From: Treponema sp.
GTDB taxonomy: Bacteria > Spirochaetota > Spirochaetia > Treponematales > Treponemataceae
Assembly: GCA_017476165.1 (NCBI GenBank)
Contig: JAFVDR010000003.1
Location: 1-33,463 of the forward strand
Direction of reading: 5' to 3'
Length of the DNA: 33,463 nt
Shown here: one piece after another, positions 15,651-23,559 of the stretch
Layout of the letters: every line of letters begins with the position of its first letter
Numbering within the stretch: position 1 is the stretch's first letter
Position numbers and translations under genes: made by a program
Notes under the pieces: model-generated
The model's database searches: none
Told to the model about the DNA's origin: nothing
What the model saw: only the letters and a program-made list of their open reading frames with translations

Positions 15651-17054
15651 ATGGGACTTTTAGCAGTAGCAGCAAAAGCAGCGGGCAGTGCATCGGGAAT
15701 TGGTGCAATTTCAGCTTTGAGCGGAGCAGTGGGCGGTACGCTTGCCGACCAGTGGAAGGAATTCTTTTATTGTGATGCTCTTGATGCAGACACCATGATT
15801 GTCAAAGGTCAGAAAAAGACCGGAAAACGTTCTGCCAACACGAAAGGAACGGACAATGTCATTACGAAAGGTTCTGTCGTTGCCGTAGCAGACGGACAGT
15901 GCATGATAATAGTAGACAACGGAAAAGTTGCCGAATTGTGTGCCGAACCGGGTGAATTCGTGTACGATTCTTCTACTGAACCTTCCATCTTTGCAGGAAG
16001 CCTTGGTTCCAGCATCATTGACACGTTCAAGGAAATTGGCCGCCGCTTTACCTTTGGCGGTGAACCTCCGAAGGATCAGCGCGTATACTATGTAAACACA
16101 AAGGAACTTGTGGGCAACAAGTACGGTACGGCAGCGCCCGTTCCGTTCCGCGTAGTGGATCAGCGCGCCCATCTTGACATGGACATTGGCATCAAGTGCT
16201 TTGGAGAATACAGCTTTCACATTGCAGACCCGATTCTTTTTTACACCAATGTCTGTGCAAATGTAACGGAAAGCTATAAACGCGATGCCATAGACAGCCA
16301 GCTGCGCACGGAACTGCTGACAGCCTTGCAGCCAGCCTTTGCACGCCTTTCCGAAAAAGGCATACGCTATTCTGCTCTGGTCGGCCACACGCAGGAGCTT
16401 GCTGACTTTTTGAACGAAGAGCTTTCGGCAAAATGGCGCAAGCTGCGCGGACTTGAAATTGTTTCCTTTGGCATTTCTTCGCTCAAGGCTGATGAAGAAG
16501 ACGAAAAGAAGATAAAGCAGATGCAGGAAATGGCGGCCTATGCCGATCCAACCTTTGCTGCAGCGCGTCTTGTTGGTGCACAGGCTGCAGCCATGGAGAC
16601 TGCTGCCGGCAACACTGCCGGTGCAATGACTGGATTCATGGGCATGGGCATGGCAGGACAGGCTGGCGGCATCAATGCCCAGAACCTGTTTGCAATGGGA
16701 GCGCAGCAGGCAGCTGCACAGCCTGCACCAGCAGCACCTGCTGGATCTTCTGCTGCTCAGGCAGCTCCTGCCGGCGGATGGAAGTGTCCAAAGTGCGGTG
16801 CCTCAGCGACCGGCAAGTTCTGCCCTGAATGCGGAACTGCAAAGCCTGCTGCTGGTGCTGCTACTGGATGGACATGCAGCTGTGGCACGGTAAACAAAGG
16901 CAAATTCTGTGCAGAATGCGGCAAGCCTAAGCCTGCCGGAGCTCCATTGTACAAATGCGACAAGTGCGGTTGGGAACCTGCTGATCCTCACAAGCCTCCA
17001 AAGTTCTGCCCTGAATGCGGAGACCCTTTCGATACTGGTGACATTGTAGGCTAA
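15651..17054 (+). CDS. SPFH-domain protein (YdjI-like) with zinc ribbons
   Basis: A 467-residue protein of the SPFH/'virion core' group typified by B. subtilis YdjI. After a short Ala/Gly-rich segment, residues 30-330 form the SPFH-like domain (DALDADTMIVKGQKK, PGEFVYDSSTEPSIF, VYYVNTKELVGNKYGTAAPV). A flexible Ala/Pro/Gln linker (about 345-380) leads to three zinc-ribbon units with paired cysteines: CPKCG...CPECG, CSCG...CAECG and CDKCG...CPECG. It is soluble or membrane-associated. It is first in an operon with a zinc-ribbon membrane protein and a TPM-domain protein, the same set as ydjG-ydjH-ydjI. A strong GGAGG precedes the ATG, after the shared leader element. Confidence 0.88.
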   Translation: MGLLAVAAKAAGSASGIGAISALSGAVGGTLADQWKEFFYCDALDADTMIVKGQKKTGKRSANTKGTDNVITKGSVVAVADGQCMIIVDNGKVAELCAEPGEFVYDSSTEPSIFAGSLGSSIIDTFKEIGRRFTFGGEPPKDQRVYYVNTKELVGNKYGTAAPVPFRVVDQRAHLDMDIGIKCFGEYSFHIADPILFYTNVCANVTESYKRDAIDSQLRTELLTALQPAFARLSEKGIRYSALVGHTQELADFLNEELSAKWRKLRGLEIVSFGISSLKADEEDEKKIKQMQEMAAYADPTFAAARLVGAQAAAMETAAGNTAGAMTGFMGMGMAGQAGGINAQNLFAMGAQQAAAQPAPAAPAGSSAAQAAPAGGWKCPKCGASATGKFCPECGTAKPAAGAATGWTCSCGTVNKGKFCAECGKPKPAGAPLYKCDKCGWEPADPHKPPKFCPECGDPFDTGDIVG

Positions 17055-17082
17055 ACGAAGCTGAGCTTTAGGGAGAACGTCA

Positions 17083-18189
17083 GTGGATATCGTAGAATAC
17101 AAATGCCCCAACTGTAGTGCAGACTTGAAGTTTAATCCTTCAGCGCAAAAGCTGACCTGTGAATACTGCGGTGGTGCATTTACTATAGAAGAAATAAAGA
17201 AACTGTTTGCAAAAAATGAGTCTGCCCTCGGCAGTGGCGACTCAGAACCTGATTCCGCCTTACAGTCGGAAAATTCCGACAGTCAGACGGATAGTGAGGC
17301 GTTTAGTGAACAGACCAAGCTGTATCACTGTTCAAGCTGTGGTGCAGAAATCATGGCTACAGATCAGCAGACGGCGCTTTTCTGCTATTACTGCCACAAT
17401 CCTGTCATTTTGTCCGGCAAAATGACAGGCAAGTATCGGCCGCAGAAGGTCATCGGTTTTAAGATAGGGCGAGATGAAGCCGTCAAGAAATTCAAGGACT
17501 GGTGCTTTAAGCCGTTTGTTCCCAAAGATTTTGCAACGAAGGAACAGCTGGACAAGATTACGGGGCTGTACGTGCCGTTCTGGCTTACGGACATTGATGT
17601 AGCCGTGGATTTTGCCGCATTGGGCAAGAACGTCAGGCGGTGGTCGAGCGGAAGCTATGACTACATGGAGACAAAGGAGTATGATGTGTCGCGCAGGGGC
17701 ATTGTGTCTGCCAAAAACATTCCCTCCGATGGTTCTCAGCGCATAGATGATGAGCTTATGGATGCCATAGAGCCCTTCGATTACAGCGAGATGAACGATT
17801 TTTCCATGTCGTATTTGACTGGCTTTTTTGCAGAAAAGTATGATGTCGAACAGGATTCCATCCTTGAAAGGGTAAAGAAGCGCATTGAGCCGTCTATTGC
17901 TCGTATGGTGCGTTCAACAGTATCGTCATATACTTCCGTGGACGTAAAAAGGGACAACCGCTCCGTAAGCCGTTCCGATATGAAATATGTCATGCTTCCT
18001 GTATGGTTCATGAGCTACAAGTACAACGACAAGGTGTATGAGTTTGTCATGAATGGTCAGACGGGCAAGATTGCCGGCATTCCGCCCCTCAACAAGCGCA
18101 AGCTAGCCTGGTGTTCATGGGCGCTTGCTGCTGCCTGTACGGTAGCGGTCTATGTGATTGGCGGCTTGGTTATGGGAGGCATATTTTGA
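17083..18189 (+). CDS. Zinc-ribbon membrane protein (YdjG-like)
   Basis: A 368-residue protein with an N-terminal TFIIB-type zinc ribbon (Cys8, Cys11, Cys26, Cys29) and a second Cys-rich module (YHCSSCG, then FCYYCHNP). A charged linker with Ser, Asp and Glu separates them. The central region has no domain that I can name. The C-terminus is a single hydrophobic segment, AACTVAVYVIGGLVMGG, that probably anchors it. The start is a GTG after AGGGAG, 28 bp after the SPFH gene. The stop overlaps the TTG start of the next gene. Position and layout match YdjG, an envelope-stress partner of YdjI and PspA in Bacillus. The function here is inferred. Confidence 0.78.
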   Translation: MDIVEYKCPNCSADLKFNPSAQKLTCEYCGGAFTIEEIKKLFAKNESALGSGDSEPDSALQSENSDSQTDSEAFSEQTKLYHCSSCGAEIMATDQQTALFCYYCHNPVILSGKMTGKYRPQKVIGFKIGRDEAVKKFKDWCFKPFVPKDFATKEQLDKITGLYVPFWLTDIDVAVDFAALGKNVRRWSSGSYDYMETKEYDVSRRGIVSAKNIPSDGSQRIDDELMDAIEPFDYSEMNDFSMSYLTGFFAEKYDVEQDSILERVKKRIEPSIARMVRSTVSSYTSVDVKRDNRSVSRSDMKYVMLPVWFMSYKYNDKVYEFVMNGQTGKIAGIPPLNKRKLAWCSWALAAACTVAVYVIGGLVMGGIF

Positions 18190-19166
18190 GCGAAACGGTT
18201 AAACAGGAACAGGTAAAGAAAGGCTTTGGGCGGTGGCTTGGCATTGTCGCATTTGTCGTTGCCGCATTTGCAGCATGGCAGGTTTCAAAACTTCCGATTC
18301 GCGTGACCAATCTGGCAGCTCCGTTTAATGGAGATGTGAGCCGCAGCGTTTTTGTTGAATCTGATACCGAAGAACCATTCTTTTCGCATCAGGAAGTGTC
18401 CGAACTGACTGAGTACGTGCAGGCTGTGGCAGGACACATCGGCATGAATGTCGTTGTGTACGCAAGCCGCAGCCCGTTGAGTGATGCAGAAACGGTGGAT
18501 TTTGCCAATGCCAGCTATGACCGAATGTTCGGAGAGCATACTGACGGTGTGTTTTTCTACGTGGACATGTCTGGAAAAGTGCCGGCCTTCGACTATTTTT
18601 CTACGAGCGGAAAAGCTGTCCTGTGCTACGGCAGCTGGGTAGATGCCATCATGAATGGGCTTGACCAGTATTTTCCATCTTCATCAGAGGCTCGGGAATA
18701 TGGGTATGAACCCTTTCGGGACGGCATATATCGCGGCATTGTTTATTTTTTGCAGAGTCTTGAATCGTATTATGCATCAGCCGGAGAAAGTTCAGAGTAT
18801 GTGCGAAGCAGCAACAGCAATACGTACATGTACTTTCAAAATGGAGAGTTCTTTGTTACGACATCCCGCCCGCCCAAGCAGCGGTTCTATCTGATGCTTG
18901 CAGGCTTGATTGTCGGATTCCTTGCAGCATTCCTGTTGAATGCCTCCGTAAAGAAAAAATATGTCTTTGTGGCTCCGATTGCTCCAGAGCGGTACATTTC
19001 CAATGACGATTCTTCGCTGGCAAGGAGTGATACGTTCCTGCGCGAAAACACGGTAAAGCATTACAATCCGCCTGTGTCCAGCAGCAGTGGCAGCGGTCGT
19101 GTCGGCAGTGGTGGCGGTGGCGGTTACCATGGAGGTTCCCACGGTGGTGGCGGACATCACCGGTAA
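18186..19166 (+). CDS. TPM-domain membrane protein (YdjH-like)
   Basis: A 326-residue protein from a TTG start that overlaps the previous stop (TTGA) and is preceded by GGGAGG. The longer frame from 18111 would overlap the upstream gene by 79 bp and is rejected. It has an N-terminal membrane segment (GIVAFVVAAFAAWQVSKL), an extracytoplasmic TPM-like domain (EVSELTEYVQAVAGHIGMNV, RMFGEHTDGVFFYVDMSG), and a second membrane segment (FYLMLAGLIVGFLAAFLL). It ends in a Gly/His-rich tail with GSGGGGGYHGG and GGGGHHR. Such tails are common in TPM proteins. It is the last gene of the operon and is convergent with the TauE-like gene, 13 bp away, with no terminator visible between them. Confidence 0.8.
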   Translation: MSETVKQEQVKKGFGRWLGIVAFVVAAFAAWQVSKLPIRVTNLAAPFNGDVSRSVFVESDTEEPFFSHQEVSELTEYVQAVAGHIGMNVVVYASRSPLSDAETVDFANASYDRMFGEHTDGVFFYVDMSGKVPAFDYFSTSGKAVLCYGSWVDAIMNGLDQYFPSSSEAREYGYEPFRDGIYRGIVYFLQSLESYYASAGESSEYVRSSNSNTYMYFQNGEFFVTTSRPPKQRFYLMLAGLIVGFLAAFLLNASVKKKYVFVAPIAPERYISNDDSSLARSDTFLRENTVKHYNPPVSSSSGSGRVGSGGGGGYHGGSHGGGGHHR

Positions 19167-19179
19167 AGGCGTGTCAGTC

Positions 19180-19893
19180 CTAGCTTTGCCACATTAGTGC
19201 AATTCCCGAAACAATCAGCAGGGCAATGACAAGATGCCTGACTGTTTTTTCGGGAAGGACGCTGCTGCTTTTGATGCCTGCAAACAAGCCGATGAGCATG
19301 AAGGGCATCAATGCAGCTGCCGTTTTGAGGCTGGGCAGCGTGATGATGTCCAGCATTGTATATGTAATGAACCTGAATGTATTTTCGACAATGAATGCGG
19401 CACTGATGTTTGCCTTGAATTCATTGCTTGTGCCGGTTACGCGCCCTACGTATGCTGCCAAAAGTGCTCCTACACCGAACATGCCGCACAGTATTCCCGA
19501 CAGCACTCCCGTACTGGCGAGCAGTATCTTTGATTCCTTGCAGATTCCCCTGTGAGCTTCCCTTAGCAGCATGTCCAGTGCAACCACTATGACTACAATG
19601 CCGAATATAATCTTTATGAGGCGCGAATCCATGGTTTTCAGCAAAAATGCTCCCGGAATGCTGCCGAGCAGCACGAGCAGTGCCAAAGGCAGGAACACTG
19701 CCGGTTTGAGGCTTTTTCTGTTTTTCCATGTCAGGATAAGGTTTGGCGGATAGCCGACGAGCAGTTCTATGGGTGATATGTTGATGTTGTTTGACCCGAA
19801 TGCCAGTATGGATGTAAATACGAGAGTATTAGCAAAACCGCACAGTCCCTTGATGAAAAAGGCAACGAGCGTTGCCAGAATCCACAGCCACAT
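19180..19893 (-). CDS. TauE/SafE-family membrane transporter
   Basis: An integral membrane protein of 237 residues with about seven or eight hydrophobic segments, of the sulfite-exporter TauE/SafE family (sulfur compounds, substrate unknown here). Typical motifs are AFFIKGLCGFANTLVF near the N-terminus and GVLSGILCGMFGVGALLAAY in the second half. The frame opens at 19917, but a good promoter (TTGAAA, 17 bp, TATAAA) lies across that ATG and places the transcript start near the second ATG at 19893, six bases after the -10 box. I therefore chose 19893. No ribosome binding site is present. Confidence 0.85.
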   Translation of the reverse strand: MWLWILATLVAFFIKGLCGFANTLVFTSILAFGSNNINISPIELLVGYPPNLILTWKNRKSLKPAVFLPLALLVLLGSIPGAFLLKTMDSRLIKIIFGIVVIVVALDMLLREAHRGICKESKILLASTGVLSGILCGMFGVGALLAAYVGRVTGTSNEFKANISAAFIVENTFRFITYTMLDIITLPSLKTAAALMPFMLIGLFAGIKSSSVLPEKTVRHLVIALLIVSGIALMWQS

Positions 19894-19899
19894 AGCTCT

Positions 19900-19928
19900 T
19901 TTATAGTAAAATTTCATGGAGGTTTCAA
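19900..19928 (-). promoter_or_regulatory. Promoter for the TauE-like gene, near-zero leader
   Basis: On the minus strand TTGAAA (19928-19923), a 17-bp spacer, and TATAAA (19905-19900). The ATG at 19893 follows after six bases. The region is shared with the divergent focA-like promoter about 30 bp away. Confidence 0.6.
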
Positions 19929-19959
19929 GAGGAGCTTTGCGTCAAAATTGAAATACAAG

Positions 19960-19988
19960 TTGAAATATTAGCCTATGTAATATATAAT
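19960..19988 (+). promoter_or_regulatory. Promoter for the formate/nitrite transporter, near-zero leader
   Basis: TTGAAA (19960-19965), a 17-bp spacer, and TATAAT (19983-19988). The ATG at 19997 follows after eight bases with no ribosome site. Confidence 0.7.
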
Positions 19989-19996
19989 AGTACATT

Positions 19997-20797
19997 ATGA
20001 ATTCTCCAGCAGAAATTGCAAAGTTATATGTTGACATTGGTGCAAGTAAGTCAAAGCTTCCGGTTGGGCGCATGCTCATGCTCGCTGTCTTTGGCGGACT
20101 GTTTATTGCCATGGGTGGTTTGGGAAGCTCCATAGCTTCTTTTGGAGTGCAGCCGGCTGCTGTCGGCAAGATTCTGGGTGCCCTCGTGTTTCCGATCGGA
20201 CTCATGATGATTCTGGTTGGCGGCGGCGAGCTGTTTACGGGAAACAGCCTTATCATCATGGCTGTCCTTGACGAGCGTGCAACGGTAAAGGGCATGCTCC
20301 GCAACTGGCTTGTGGTGTATCTCGGAAACTTTATCGGCGGTCTGTTCATTGCGTGTGTCGTTGCCTTTTCGGGGCTTCTTGACTATTTTGATGGCTCCAT
20401 GAAGATGGCTGTGGTGAACGTTGCCGTAACAAAGGTAAACCTGTCGTTCATTCAGGCATTTCTCCGTGGCATCCTGTGTAATTTCATGGTTTGTATTGCC
20501 GTGTGGGCAGCTGTTTCTGCCGGTGACATTATCAGTAAGATTGCAGCCATGTACTTGCCGATATTCCTGTTTGTCCTGTGTGGATTTGAGCACTGCGTTG
20601 CAAACATGTATTTCATTCCTGTAGGAATTCTGTCTTCTGTACTGTATCACATTCCTGCCGGTGACATGAGCCTTGTTTCGTTCATTGTGAAATTCTTTGT
20701 CTGTAATCTGCTGCCAGTAACTCTCGGCAATATTGCCGGTGGTGCCATAATGGTTGGCATGGGCTATTGGTATGTATACATTAAATTAAAGAGGTAG
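19997..20797 (+). CDS. Formate/nitrite transporter (FocA/NirC family)
   Basis: A 266-residue channel-like anion transporter with six membrane segments. It forms pentamers in characterised members and moves formate, nitrite or hydrosulfide. Family features are VGRMLMLAVFGGLFIAMGG in the first helix, FTGNSLIIM at the first broken-helix loop, and LCNFMVCIAVWAA, the second signature (NxxxC near the pore). The cytoplasmic N- and C-termini are short. I cannot choose between formate and other anions from sequence. The start codon directly follows a -10 box. The M15 peptidase gene starts three bases after the stop, using a ribosome site that overlaps the end of this gene. Confidence 0.92.
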   Translation: MNSPAEIAKLYVDIGASKSKLPVGRMLMLAVFGGLFIAMGGLGSSIASFGVQPAAVGKILGALVFPIGLMMILVGGGELFTGNSLIIMAVLDERATVKGMLRNWLVVYLGNFIGGLFIACVVAFSGLLDYFDGSMKMAVVNVAVTKVNLSFIQAFLRGILCNFMVCIAVWAAVSAGDIISKIAAMYLPIFLFVLCGFEHCVANMYFIPVGILSSVLYHIPAGDMSLVSFIVKFFVCNLLPVTLGNIAGGAIMVGMGYWYVYIKLKR

Positions 20798-20799
20798 AT

Positions 20800-21807
20800 T
20801 TGAAGCACAGCTGGGGCAAATGCATCTTAGTCTTTACAACATTCGTGCTGCAGCTGTGCATTTCTGCCATTAATGAAAAAAAAGTTTTTGCAGAATCTGT
20901 TTCTGCTGCTTCAACAGGAGCGACTTCGACAGAAGTAACTTCGACAGAAGTGACATCCGCTGAAGCTGTTTTCCGCATGACAATTAATCGCGGAATTGCC
21001 AACCTCCGTTTTTTTCAACAGGCGTATCCCGACATTTCTTTTTCGCGCAGCTACGACAGTAGCGCAGAAGACTGGCTTATTACGGTTGTCATTCCCGAAA
21101 GCAACGGCAAAAAGAGGGTTGCATCCTTTTACTGGGCAGAAGGTGCCCTGTTGCCCAAATCTGAACTTGCCAACAAGGACAAGTATGCTCCCATCCTGTA
21201 TGCGTATCCTGCAATTCTAGAAGATCCAGCGGATTTTTCGGAGGAAAAGAAAGAAGCCATACGGCAGTTCAGTTCCGATGAAAACCGCAAGGGCGGTGCA
21301 GGAACGGCCATGTTCTTTTTTGATGCTGTGTACGATGCTTCTTCACGTGCTTCGCTGGAACAGCATCTTGTCAAAACGACTTTTTTAGGCAAGCGAACGA
21401 CGGTGCATGAGCGGGTAAAGGAGCCGCTTGCCCGTGTTGAAAAGCGCATCATGGCACTGTCAAAATATGACAGGTACATGAAGGAGTTTGTGGATGAATT
21501 AAAATCTACCGATTCCTATTTCTGGCGCATCATTGCCGGTACAAACAGAAAATCGTTCCACAGCCTTGGCATTGCGGTGGACGTGCTGCCCGTCAGTCAG
21601 CACGGCAAGCAGATTTTCTGGGGGTGGGCAAAGGAAAAATATCCAAATTCGTGGATGCTGCTGCCATTGGAACAGCGATGGATGCCTCCCGTACAGGTAA
21701 TACGAATCTTTGAAGAAGAAGGGTTCATTTGGGGCGGAAAGTGGGCTATCTACGATAACATGCACTTTGAATACCGCCCGGAACTGCTGCAGTTCCAAAA
21801 GCACTGA
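20800..21807 (+). CDS. M15-family D,D-carboxypeptidase-like protein (VanY type)
   Basis: A 335-residue exported protein, probably a peptidoglycan peptidase. Residues 1-32 look like a signal sequence (ILVFTTFVLQLCISA). Then comes a short repeat, TSTEVTSTEVTSAEA, encoded by imperfect 15-bp repeats. The C-terminal domain has the M15 zinc and catalytic motifs SFHSLGIAVDV (His254, Asp261) and NMHFEYRP (His322). The middle region (60-240) is not recognised and resembles conserved spirochaete extensions only loosely. The start is TTG, with GAGG five bases upstream inside the end of the focA-like gene, so the two are cotranscribed and probably coupled. Confidence 0.82.
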   Translation: MKHSWGKCILVFTTFVLQLCISAINEKKVFAESVSAASTGATSTEVTSTEVTSAEAVFRMTINRGIANLRFFQQAYPDISFSRSYDSSAEDWLITVVIPESNGKKRVASFYWAEGALLPKSELANKDKYAPILYAYPAILEDPADFSEEKKEAIRQFSSDENRKGGAGTAMFFFDAVYDASSRASLEQHLVKTTFLGKRTTVHERVKEPLARVEKRIMALSKYDRYMKEFVDELKSTDSYFWRIIAGTNRKSFHSLGIAVDVLPVSQHGKQIFWGWAKEKYPNSWMLLPLEQRWMPPVQVIRIFEEEGFIWGGKWAIYDNMHFEYRPELLQFQKH

Positions 21808-21835
21808 AACTTGTTGCCTGTTGTCTGTCTGCTGT

Positions 21836-22333
21836 TCAGGCGGCCGTACGCAAGGAGTTCTTTTCTTGTTTCTGAGAAAAGAGAACTCCGAACAGTTTTC
21901 TGATGGCAGGACCTGCCAGCATGAATTGAATGAACAGGGCTGCAGGATAGTTGAACGCCACTGTCTTGATCCAGATGGAAATGACTTCCTTCTGAAACAA
22001 TCCGCCCTTGAACAGTACTGTTGCGGCAAAACTCATGAGCGGACACATGAGCCACACTGAACAGAACGAAATGGACATGACAATCCAGACGGGATTGTCT
22101 TTTGCAGGGGTAAAGGTTTTGAATGTGATTTTCTTTGCAATAGGCCCTGCAATCGCCATGTCCAAAACAAAGGCGATGGGAGCCATGAGCACGAATTCCT
22201 TGAACGCCATTGCAAACACGGCATTGCTGAGATTTCCGACTGCGAGTGCAATGTTGTAGCAAATCATTGCATACACCATGACGCAGACCATCATAACTGT
22301 AAATACAATTTCTTGAAAGAGAGACTTTGGCAT
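21836..22333 (-). CDS. DUF2798 membrane protein, two repeats
   Basis: A 165-residue protein with four hydrophobic segments. Two related halves end in similar motifs, FVLDMAIAGPIAKKI and FIQFMLAGPAIRKLF, which is the DUF2798 pattern in duplicate. No biochemical role is known to me. The frame extends to 22558, but the first 75 residues of that longer frame are basic, unrelated to the family and overlap the divergent DUF1848 region. The ATG at 22333 fits the family start (MPKSLFQEIVF). The ribosome site is weak. Convergent with the M15 peptidase gene. Confidence 0.75.
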   Translation of the reverse strand: MPKSLFQEIVFTVMMVCVMVYAMICYNIALAVGNLSNAVFAMAFKEFVLMAPIAFVLDMAIAGPIAKKITFKTFTPAKDNPVWIVMSISFCSVWLMCPLMSFAATVLFKGGLFQKEVISIWIKTVAFNYPAALFIQFMLAGPAIRKLFGVLFSQKQEKNSLRTAA

Positions 22334-22544
22334 AATAATAACTCTTGTACTGTGGATGATTGTATGACTGCAAAAGACCTTTGCATGAGGCTTGCGGTGC
22401 GAGAAATGTCCGCAAGATTTCAATCTGTATTTTGATGTTGCCATCCTAACAGTTTTTTTTAATCGATGTAAGTGGGTTTTGACGTTTTCCCTAAAAAAAT
22501 TTTGCAAAAAAACGGCATTTATGATACCATGCCTTGTAGTTGCA

Positions 22545-23486
22545 ATGATTTTGAACATAAGCGGACGAACGGATATTGTGCACTATTTCTCGGACTGGAT
22601 GTTTACACGGTTTAAAAAGAGGGAAGTCTTTGTGCGCAATCCCTTGTTCCCGAATAAGGTAACGCATTATGAGCTGACTCCCCAGAAAATCGACTGCATC
22701 GTTTTCTGTTCAAAGAACTACGATCCGGTACTCGACCGCCTGCATGAAATTACGGATGTGTTTCCATCGTATTTTCACTACACGATTACTGCCTATGGCA
22801 AGGATATTGAGCCGGGCGTACCTTCCATTGACGAAAGCATAGATACGCTGCTGCATCTGGAAAAACTGGTAGGCTCGCATCGCATTGCATGGCGGTATGA
22901 TCCTGTTTTGCTGACAAAGAAATATACGGTGCAGCAGCATCTGATTACCTTTGAGCACATGGCTGCCCGGCTTTCGGGGCATGTTGACCGCTGCATATTC
23001 AGCTTTGTAGAGCTGTACAAAAAGCTTGAATTCAACATGCCGGAGCTAATCCTTTTTACCGAAGAAGACATGTCGGCATTGGCGGAGGGATTCGGCAGGA
23101 TTGCAGCCAAGTACAGGATTCCCGTTCAGACTTGTGCCTGTCAGACTGACTATTCACGCTACGGCATTCTCGGATCCGGCTGTGTAACGCTTCCCATTCT
23201 TGCACAGGCAACGGGACTTTCGTTCAAGAACCTAAAGCACAGTGGCATGCGCAACGGCTGCCGGTGCATGACATATAACGACATTGGCAGATACGACACG
23301 TGCATAAACGGTTGCCGCTACTGCTATGCCAATCAAAATGCTGAACTTGCACGTCAAAATTACGGGCTGTACGATGCCGATGCTCCCATGCTCATAGACA
23401 GCATAAAGGAAGGCGACATCGTGTCTCATTCTCGGCAGGTGTCTTTTTTGGAGCAGACATCTTGCCAGCTGCCTCTTCCGTTTTAA
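22545..23486 (+). CDS. DUF1848 family protein with C-terminal cysteine motif
   Basis: A 313-residue protein. It opens with MILNISGRTDIVHYFSDW, matching the conserved start of DUF1848 (xxSxRTDIPxxY). The middle (IDCIVFCSKNYDPVLDRL, TAYGKDIEPGVPS, WRYDPVLLT) is also typical, and the C-terminus carries CACQTDYS and TCINGCRYCYANQN, a Cys cluster that resembles a CxxxCxxC iron-sulfur motif. The family is predicted to bind Fe-S and resembles radical-SAM-like or photolyase-like proteins, but its reaction is unknown to me. The frame is open from 22392. The start at 22545 was chosen by family fit, and ATG at 22521 is possible. A weak promoter, TTGCAA (22502-22507), 17 bp, TACCAT (22525-22530), precedes it. 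Confidence 0.8.
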   Translation: MILNISGRTDIVHYFSDWMFTRFKKREVFVRNPLFPNKVTHYELTPQKIDCIVFCSKNYDPVLDRLHEITDVFPSYFHYTITAYGKDIEPGVPSIDESIDTLLHLEKLVGSHRIAWRYDPVLLTKKYTVQQHLITFEHMAARLSGHVDRCIFSFVELYKKLEFNMPELILFTEEDMSALAEGFGRIAAKYRIPVQTCACQTDYSRYGILGSGCVTLPILAQATGLSFKNLKHSGMRNGCRCMTYNDIGRYDTCINGCRYCYANQNAELARQNYGLYDADAPMLIDSIKEGDIVSHSRQVSFLEQTSCQLPLPF

Positions 23487-23489
23487 AGA

Positions 23490-23527
23490 ATGGGATCCTT
23501 TGCTTTGCCGCTGTGTTTTGATCCCAT
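23490..23527. terminator. Possible terminator between DUF1848 gene and lacI-type gene
   Basis: ATGGGATC (23490-23497) and GATCCCAT (23520-23527) form a perfect 8-bp stem with a 22-base loop between convergent genes. The minus-strand side is followed by a short T-rich stretch, TTCTTT; the plus side has none. The long loop makes this uncertain. Confidence 0.4.
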
Positions 23528-23559
23528 GGCAAAAATGCATGGCTTTAAAACACTGCACG

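Noticed and set aside
15711-16388. 225-codon minus-strand frame opposite the SPFH gene
   Set aside because: Antisense to conserved SPFH sequence, with no ribosome site or domain.
21750-22415. 221-codon minus-strand frame overlapping the DUF2798 gene
   Set aside because: It competes with a membrane protein that shows two internal family repeats; its own translation is His/Cys/Ser-rich and unrecognised.
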